Notes under the pieces: generated by a model | What the model was told of the DNA's origin: nothing | Database searches by the model: none | What the model saw: the letters and a program-made list of their open reading frames with translations, nothing else | Program-made: the position numbers and the translations under genes | Shown here: positions 56,893 to 64,000 of the stretch, one piece after another | How positions within the stretch are numbered: the first letter of the stretch is position 1 | Layout of the letters: each line of letters begins with the position of its first letter | DNA from: Bryopsis sp. KO-2023 | Taxonomy: Eukaryota; Chlorophyta; Ulvophyceae; Bryopsidales; Bryopsidaceae | Direction of reading: 5' to 3' | NCBI GenBank assembly: GCA_030272585.1 | Contig: BSYQ01000003.1 | Coordinates: 2,852,001 to 2,916,000, forward strand | DNA length: 64,000 nt

Positions 56893-59800
56893 ATGAGAGC
56901 GTGCGTCTGGGAGCACACATGCCGCAGCGGCCCTCACCTGGCGTCACCACAGCGCCAGTCACTTCCGGGCGCGTCCAGAGGCTTGCTTGGAGCGCGAGGA
57001 AGCGGGGAGTCTCTTTTTCGCACGTGTTGGGGGTCGTCGCGAAGTGGCCACAAGGTTGGCTCCCCCGCCGTAGGAAACTTCGCCAGCGCTGCGGACGCCC
57101 CACCAACCAGTACAAACGGAACCCTCTCCAGGGCCTCTCCCACCACGGCCGACAAGCAGCAGGACGCTAGCCCTTCAACTCTCGAGGACAAGGCCACCAT
57201 CAAAGTGAGACCCCACACCGCGGGCGCATTTCGCGCCGGTTGATTGAAAACGTCGTTCCGACTGGAAGGCTGTCCGACGCTGGAAGAAAAGCAACTGAAA
57301 GTGTCGCTTCTCGGGTTATCGTGCAGGTGATTGGAGTGGGTGGAGGTGGCTCCAATGCAGTGAACAGAATGTTGCAGGGTGAAGTGCACGGCGTGGAATT
57401 CTTCGTTGTCAACACGGATTCTCAGGTAACCGGGAACGCCAGTATGCGCACAGTTTCGACCTTCCCCCTCAACAACGCAGGAAACCCAAAAAATAACAAA
57501 GGCCAAAGAAGCATCAGTGTCTGCAGGTCTTTTTCGGGGGTTGCAGGAATAACTGTAAGATTTATAAACAGAAACACTGCAGGGCGGGAGTGAGGGTGTG
57601 TGAATTCAAGGAATGGTTGGGACCATTGTCTATGATTCACGGATCTATGCTGTGCAGGCCCTCATTGCATCACCAGTACTGGAAGAAAATAAACTCCAGA
57701 TTGGCACAAAGCTGACAAGGGGACTTGGAGCAGGGGGCAATCCAGAGATCGGTCTGGTAAATGATTTGCAACGATTTGTTATCGATATCGAAGGAAACGA
57801 TGAGTCATGTTTCCTTTCCACCTTGGTGTTTTTTTCATCGGGGGAGAAATCCTTTCTTGACCTTTTTCTTTCTGTTTTTCCCACAGAGGGCTGCTAACGA
57901 AAGCAAGAACCTAATCGAAAATGCATTGGCAGGGTCCGATATGGTGTTTGTGACGGTAGGTGCATCCTCTTCTCTTTCGAAACCTGGTTTTCAAATCACC
58001 TTGTTTTTGTTTTTTTTTAATCTTTGGAAAACTGTAAACCACACCAGCGACCCCTCCTCTGCGTGTTCCCCTTGCGAGAGAAATCATTGTGGCTAACCCA
58101 GTTAACTTTTCCAGTTTTTTCGATTCGAGGAGGATTTTTTTTTTTAATGAGCGAGTGTGCTTGAACCCACAAATGTGATTTCATGTTCTCATAGGCAGGC
58201 ATGGGTGGTGGAACTGGCAGTGGCGCTGCTCCTGTGGTGGCATCAACTGCCAAGGCCATGGGTATTTTGACTGTTGCCATTGTTACAACACCATTTTCTT
58301 TTGAGGGAAGAATGAGATCGCAGCAGGTATTGCCGACATATCAATATTGCTTCAATCTGTTCATATTTATCCGGGAGCATCAATCCATGTCATTTCATTT
58401 CAGACAGTTTAAAGAGTTTCTTCTAAAATTTTGAATTTTTTTGGGGGGGAAAAGGGGAAGCAACACTCATGAAATGTCCTATCAAATATTTCCAACCAAT
58501 TATTTTCCTCTGGAAAATGCAGAGACTTTCGCTGACAGAAGAGTGTAATCACATTGAGTGGAAGTAGATCCACTCAATAGATTCCTCGATAGATCTCCAT
58601 CTATCGAGGAATTCCTTCCTATGCCCCCTTTAGCATCCCTATTCAGAAAATGCGAGGGGAAATATTGCCCATGCTGTTGGCCTGTTGGTCGAATGGGACA
58701 CTTAGAAACTCTAGGGAATCAAACTAAGGAGAGCATCGGGTGGTTTTGTTCAGGCAAAGGATGCTATCGACAATTTGAAGAATGCAGTGGACACACTTAT
58801 TGTCATTCCAAACGACCGGCTGCTGAAAGGTGAGGATGTTGTTTTCTGTATAGTTGCGTATCTACGCCTGTGCATTTGTATCTGTATTGCCTTTTTTCCA
58901 TCTCAAGGTTATCTGTAACATCAGCTGGATCACCATCAATAACGTAGTCCAATGAATTTGTCAAGCAAGGGCATTGAGGCCCAAAAAGAAGTATGTCCAG
59001 AAGACTGGTAATGGCACCAGAACTGACGGGTGATTGGGTGTTATTCAGCTGTGGATTCAAACATGCCTGTGACGGAGGCTTTCAGAATGGCAGACGATGT
59101 ATTGCAGCAGGGTGTGAAGGGGATCTCCGATATCATCACAGTAAGCTTATATTAAACCACCCTAACATGAACAGAAAGGCTTCTCCAATGCATTGTCAAG
59201 TTTTGAGGGTTTCCCCGATCTATTGCCACTGCGTGTATTTGCTGAACATACTTGACTGAGATCCTCGTTGATGACACCAGGTTCCAGGGTTGGTTAATGT
59301 TGATTTTGCCGATGTCCGTGCTATCATGCAAGATGCTGGGTCATCTTTGATGGGACAAGGGCTAGGCACCGGCAAAGGAAGGGCAAGAGAAGCTGCCATG
59401 AATGCCATTTCCTCTCCCCTCCTAGACGTGGGGATCGAAAGAGCGACCGGAATCGTCTGGAACATCACAGGCCCATCCGATATGACTCTATTCGAAGTGA
59501 GCTTTGATAAAGAAAAACTCTGTTGGGGTCATGTTTTTTGTTTGTTTTTTTGCACTCTTTGGGATGCTGACAAAGATGTTCATTTATAGGTTAATGAAGC
59601 AGCCGAGATCATTTATGACCTTGTAGATCCTAGCGCCAATTTGATCTTTGGTGCCGTGGTCGACCGGTCTTTGCAGCAGGAGGTCAGTATCAATCCCAGA
59701 ATCTTAGCCAATGCAAATATGGACTGTCGTCCCTCTCGCTGCAATGTAGAATTTTTGACATTTTTGGAGTTTGTGAATTGGGTGAGGCCAGGGACTACCA

Positions 59801-60083
59801 CGTATTTTTTTTAATGTTTTCTTCTTAACTCTTGTTGCACTTGCACTGTGTGTGGGATTAGCAGGTAAGCATCACTCTGATAGCCACAGGATTCGGTGGC
59901 CGAACGAGCTCCGAAAATGTTTTGACGACGTTCAAGGAGAAACAAACTGGCGCAAAAGGAACCCCAGAAGATCGCAAACCAGATGCAACAGACGCTCCTC
60001 CAAGCGATGGTGGAAGCGGAGGGGGGGGTGTGCAGATCCCAGAATTTTTGAGACGTCGACGGCCTTGGGGTGGCCGGGATTAG
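56893..60083 (+). CDS. ftsZ: Plastid division protein FtsZ (FtsZ2-like)
   Basis: Ten exons: 56893-57204, 57327-57425, 57658-57756, 57887-57955, 58195-58326, 58754-58829, 59049-59140, 59281-59496, 59590-59682 and 59865-60083. Exon 1 is a Ser/Arg/Ala-rich plastid transit peptide of about 100 residues ending ATIK, which joins [15 protein letters not shown]. The GTP-binding and tubulin signature is [13 protein letters not shown] in exon 5. The T7 region follows: [15 protein letters not shown], then [17 protein letters not shown] and [16 protein letters not shown]. The C-terminus [17 protein letters not shown] matches the ARC6-binding tail typical of plant FtsZ2. The protein forms the stromal Z-ring for chloroplast division. 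All joints use GT-AG and keep frame; the ATG is the first in this frame. Confidence 0.93.
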
Positions 60084-61990
60084 TCCTCCTGCTGCTGCTT
60101 TCTGTGATTCTTTGATTTTGGTTGCTTGAGGCAAGGGGCATATATTTGAGATGGCGAATTAAGGCTCTCATGCAGGTTTGCTGTGGTGTGCGTATGTGAG
60201 TGTGTTTCTTTGTGGTGGTGTGCTTTTTAAGAGTGGGGATGGACAGTTCACGGCCGGGGGAAAAGCCTTGAAATATGGGAGGTGGAAAAAAAGAAAATGG
60301 GGAAAAAAAGGGATAAGAACTATGAAAACTGATTAATTCTCTGGGGTTTGCGCCAAAAAAAAAAAAAAGCAAAAGCAAAACACAAATGACTGTTGTTTTT
60401 CAAAAGGGAAAGGGGGGAAAGCATATGGGGAAATGCATCTCAACAGATGACTAAGGTTTCCGAGCCCTATGTCGTTTGGTCAGCATAACATCCTACCTGT
60501 GTGAAAATGCTTCATATTTCTTTTTTTCGGTTTTTTTTTTTTTTTAAATCTTTTCTCTGGGAATTTTGGGGGGATATTATGCGGGATATGCTGGGTCAGG
60601 CTCGAAGAGGTGGCATTATTAATGGAGGAAGAAAAAATGGAGTTGACTTACTAGAATGAGGAGTTTGGATTTTCTTTCATGAAAAAACAAAAGAAGCAAA
60701 CCAACCAAACAGGATTGGAGTAATGTGTGGGAAGGAAAGAAAAAAAAAAACATAACTCGAAGATCGACTGGGGGTGATGTTTTTTTTTTGTTTTTGTTTT
60801 TTTTATATGCGACATCCAGGAGCATTCGTTAAGTGCAGAAACAACCCCATGGTGTTTTTTTGTTTTGTTCTTTTTTTTCCCCCTCTCTTTTTCCCTCTTC
60901 TTTTTTTCTTTTGTCAAATCTATGCGTGGCTTGATTTACTTCAGATAGGACATGTCTTAGGCAGGCGTCGTGTAAAAAAAGAAACAAGATGAAATTAAAA
61001 TGATGAAAAGAGGAGAAAAAAAGCACGGGAAAGAAAAGAATTACACATGCCTTTTCAACCACTCAAATCTTTTTTTTTCCTCATTATTTCTGTTCCAAGT
61101 AAATTATGCTGGCAATTCTTGGTGAGGAGGATTGACCTTATTTATGAGAAATCAACTGGGACAGAAGGGGGGGAAAAAAAGGTGGTGAGGAGGTCTGGGG
61201 GAATGAAGTACGAGTGAAGGTTCTATCAAGCGTCGGAAGAAAAAAGAAAAAAAAAATACTTTAGTAAGAAAAAGAGGGGGGTTAGATTCCAGCAAAAAAA
61301 TGTTCCAACTGGAGAAGGGCATTTCAATGCTGGGGTTTTTCTTAACACTTAGGTGATGAAAATTTGTCAGTCAAACGTCCCTCCCCCCCCCCCCCCCGAA
61401 AAAAAAGAAAAAAAAATTGAAGAGTATCATCAATCATGTGTGTTTGAACATGGAGAAGAGATATAATATTTGCTATTCCTTGATTTCTTTTTTTTTTGTG
61501 ATGGGAGCTCGTGCTTGCTGGTGGAGAGTGGTGGTGATGTTTTGTTTTTTTTCCAATATCCTGAGGTGGTTTTTTGCCCCATTGGAAGGAAAGCTGCCAT
61601 GCTGCAATGGTGGGTTTTTTGTTGGACGAATTCGTTTCCATGGCATTTTTATTTTATTAGATTCATTGATTGGGAGAGGAAGAAAAAAAGGAAAACAAAA
61701 AACCACTGCGGGCAGAAATGATTTGGTTCATTGTGTAGTAGCTATCACAATCTCGTGTGATATGAGAGAGAGAGAAGAGAGAAGGTAAATTTTGTTGTCC
61801 ACAGAATGTTGCTTTTTTTGTTTTGGACTGTCAACGGGGTTTGTGTGTGCGTGTGTGTGCGAGAGTGTGATTTGCTGTTCCAGCAAATGAGTTCATTGTT
61901 TACAATTGTGAAAAAGGAATGTGGCTGCCCTGCCCTTGAAATCCCGAGGATTCAGAATGAAAAAAAGAGAGTGAGCGCTTCTGACTTATC
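60084..61990. other. Intergenic, homopolymer-rich
   Basis: Rich in poly-A, poly-T and short poly-G/C runs, for example around 60350, 60530, 60780-60910 and 61381-61397. Open frames follow the low-complexity sequence only. No gene, RNA or transposon end is supported. Confidence 0.5.
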
Positions 61991-62428
61991 TACAACCCAT
62001 CAAGATACCGTAGAAAATTTAAAGGGTCGTCAGACCCGGGGGTGGGGGAGAGGGGGCAGACCGAAAGTTGTTTTTCGGGTTCGCAAATTTAGACAAGGGG
62101 GAATTAAATTTCACGAAAAGCGTCCAGGCGTCATTACGCAATTCCCTGAAGAAAAACCTCGGCACCACCTCAGGGCGTTGTGTAAAGCGCTCCTCACTCA
62201 CATTGTCGCCACCAGCTCAATCTCACATGTGATTCATCATTTTTATTTATTCTTTTTTTTTTTGGGGGGGGGGGCACATTTTACCTTGTTTTCATCTTCG
62301 CAAAAAATCAAGGGGAGGGGGGGGGACATCACATTGAAATCCACAAATTTCATCCACTGGGGGAAAGGACACTGACGACCCTTTAATTTTTTATTTTTTT
62401 TCTACGGTAGCCTTGATTGTGTTGTAAC
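61991..62428. mobile_element. Probable MITE, imperfect terminal inverted repeats
   Basis: The left end (61991-62034) and right end (62371-62428) are inverted copies that share ATCAAG, TACCGTAGAAAA and TTAAAGGGTCGTCAG with a few gaps. They enclose about 340 bases that include G runs and no gene. Exact borders and a target duplication were not clear, so the class is unknown. Confidence 0.6.
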
Positions 62429-62639
62429 CATCCTTCGAATACAGCAATTGTAAAGATGCTCACTTTCTTGGGGATTGAGTTTGAAGATGAACATGGAAAA
62501 AACCTGCATCGATGAAATTTCATGTCCTGATCCGGACTCATTAAATGTTAATGTTAATGTTTTCTGCCTCACAAACCAGCTACGACAAATCACAAGGCAA
62601 GAAAAGAAAAGAATATACAGTCCCCTCAGCATTCAATAG

Positions 62640-64000
62640 TCATTCATTCACTGAAATGGATGTCATATGCATGGACTTCCACCGGAGTCCTCCCTCAGTA
62701 GGCACGATGAAGCCCGACACATACATTCCTGTCCTGTTGCCACAGCCTCTCCAACTTTGGAAAGATAAGTCAAAGTTCTCTCCCACACGACCGATCGCCA
62801 GGTCATCGATCCAGCTCAACTCTTCTGACACATACAGCTTCGGTACCCCAGCCTTGCCTTTGTGTATCTATCCACACCAGTAACAATAAAACTGAGCAAA
62901 CATAAAGGAAGGTTGGGTGAACTGAACAAGAACCCTCACTTTCATTGGGTTTTCATTAATCACCTTTCCATCAGCCCCAATACAAGCAAAGTCATCAAGT
63001 ATGGCCGACTCCAGATCGCTCGGTGACCCGCAGCACGTTTTCAAAACAAAATCTGCCACCTCTGACAATTTATCTGGCTCAGGAATTGATCCGAAATGAT
63101 GCAGAGCCTCCAAGATCCCTGCTGCACAATTCTTGGTGGCCTGGAATTAAAGAGAGAGAGAAAATGAAAAGAAAAAGTCTCAGCACACCGTGAGTCAGCT
63201 CCAGTCTCAAGAAACCATGTAAACATCCTACCCAGTCCACCAACACCTAAGATCTCCAGTCTGTCAGGAAACATTGCGACATGGCAGACACATTAACAAA
63301 AAGACATGCATCCAGTGGGGCATATTTGCGCAATTTCCCAAACCACCCATGCAGCAAACATATCCAGTCTTTTACTGTGACTATTGAGACTCCTGCACAC
63401 TCTCCTTAAATCAAGGCGCTTGTTCATTCTGCAGCACTTACCTTGAAAATTTCATCCGTTTTGTTTTCATCCACCCATTCAACCAGCTCAGGATGTGCAT
63501 TTGCGACCATGCAACCCTTCACACCAGGCACTTGAAACAGTTCAATATCGTTTCCAGAATCGCCATTGACTTGGACACCTCCTGGAGGAAACTGGTTAGA
63601 CGTCCTCAACTGCCAAAAAGAGCATGAGAATGAGCCACTGTCACACAAATTGGAACTGCACACTGCTATGCACAGAAATCATATCGTTTTTCTGGCAGAA
63701 ATTTAAGATAAAAACAAACCAAGCAGGATATGCTTGTGCCACAGTAATTCTGTCGACATGTTGTGCAGGTGTACAGGCAACCCCCCCGAAAAAAAGGAAA
63801 AAAAAGAAAAAAAAGCCTTGGGCTAAAAAAAAACACTTTCATGTCTCCTCAATATCAACTAAGCCAGCAGTTGGGCTGTGACATGGTGACAGGGTCCTTA
63901 CTTTTTCCAGGAGATACTCCAATGCCTTTCCTTTGCCAGCACCTTCAGGAAGGACGTCGACATCGGCTCCACCACTGTATATCACCTTTGCTTTCATCCC
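62640..64000 (-). CDS. Sucrose-phosphatase, 3' part (gene runs off the window)
   Basis: Four exons: 64000-63902 (partial), 63609-63442, 63142-62938 and 62868-62640. Sucrose-phosphatase removes phosphate from sucrose-6-phosphate, the last step of sucrose synthesis in the cytosol. The HAD-type phosphatase domain is visible in KVIYSGGADVDVLPEGAGKGKALEYLL and in the metal-binding NGDSGNDIELFQVPGVKGCMVANA. ATKNCAAGILEALHHFG follows, then the plant-type C-terminal accessory domain (SWIDDLAIGRVGENFDLSFQSWRG, MYVSGFIVPTEGGLRWKSMH). The N-terminal catalytic DxD region lies beyond the window end. No disruption is seen in the part present. Confidence 0.9.

Noticed and set aside
60360..61700. Possible genes in the FtsZ to sucrose-phosphatase interval
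   Set aside because: Only low-complexity frames with poly-Phe, poly-Lys or poly-Pro.
1..64000. CRISPR arrays, bacterial operons or a viral insertion other than the LTR retrotransposon
   Set aside because: Spliceosomal introns throughout, no spaced repeats of CRISPR type, and no capsid, envelope or polymerase genes outside the retrotransposon.

Overview
The window is nuclear DNA of a photosynthetic eukaryote. Its genes have many short GT-AG introns, and they include a plastid-division FtsZ ending in an IPEFL-type ARC6-binding tail, a two-domain sucrose-phosphatase, a plastid NusG-like (pTAC13-type) factor, a plant-type LAMMER kinase and plant-like WDR6 and Rav1/DMXL proteins. That mix points to the green plant lineage, most likely a streptophyte alga; the species cannot be told from the sequence.

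The left third (1-21,600) is transposon territory. From about 280 to 5,100 the + strand carries roughly 85 copies of TCCGC(C/T). Near 5.2 kb the polarity flips, and the reverse complement GCGGA dominates to about 8.3 kb. A 466-bp hAT-like MITE with an 8-bp target duplication (6,875-7,340) sits in the right arm. A complete Ty3/gypsy chromovirus lies on the minus strand at 8,598-19,328, with near-identical LTRs and a GCTGA target duplication. It has an upstream small ORF, gag with a coiled coil, collagen-like tract and zinc knuckle, pol with a chromodomain, and an extra 3' ORF with a RING-like finger. Two younger insertions split gag: a solo LTR (15,047-15,463, duplication CTCGG) and a 1,012-bp GATC-rich inverted-repeat element (16,064-17,075, duplication ACACAT). 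Ignoring each insertion plus one duplication copy makes the gag frame continuous. The GATC-rich element and the hAT-like MITE share a layout: tRNA-like cores flanked by arms of one short, often palindromic word. From 19,329 to 21,600 there are remnants of a related LTR element and a 105-bp direct repeat.

The right two thirds (21,600-64,000) is gene-dense. In order: WDR6 homologue (minus), type II membrane sulfotransferase-like protein (minus), NusG/pTAC13-like protein (plus), prominin-like multi-pass membrane protein (minus), Rav1/DMXL of the RAVE V-ATPase assembly complex with a coding minisatellite (minus), AFC-type LAMMER kinase (plus), NAA50 N-acetyltransferase (plus), an unrecognised multi-exon gene (minus), mitochondrial ribosomal protein bL12m (minus), plastid FtsZ (plus), and the 3' part of a sucrose-phosphatase gene (minus) cut by the window end. 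Three gene pairs are divergent with 0.4-0.7 kb between start codons: sulfotransferase/pTAC13-like, DMXL/LAMMER kinase and bL12m/FtsZ. The genes are housekeeping functions (tRNA modification, vacuolar acidification, splicing-factor phosphorylation, N-terminal acetylation, organelle translation and division, sucrose synthesis) with no sign of a shared pathway. Exon boundaries were read by eye from splice signals and protein continuity.
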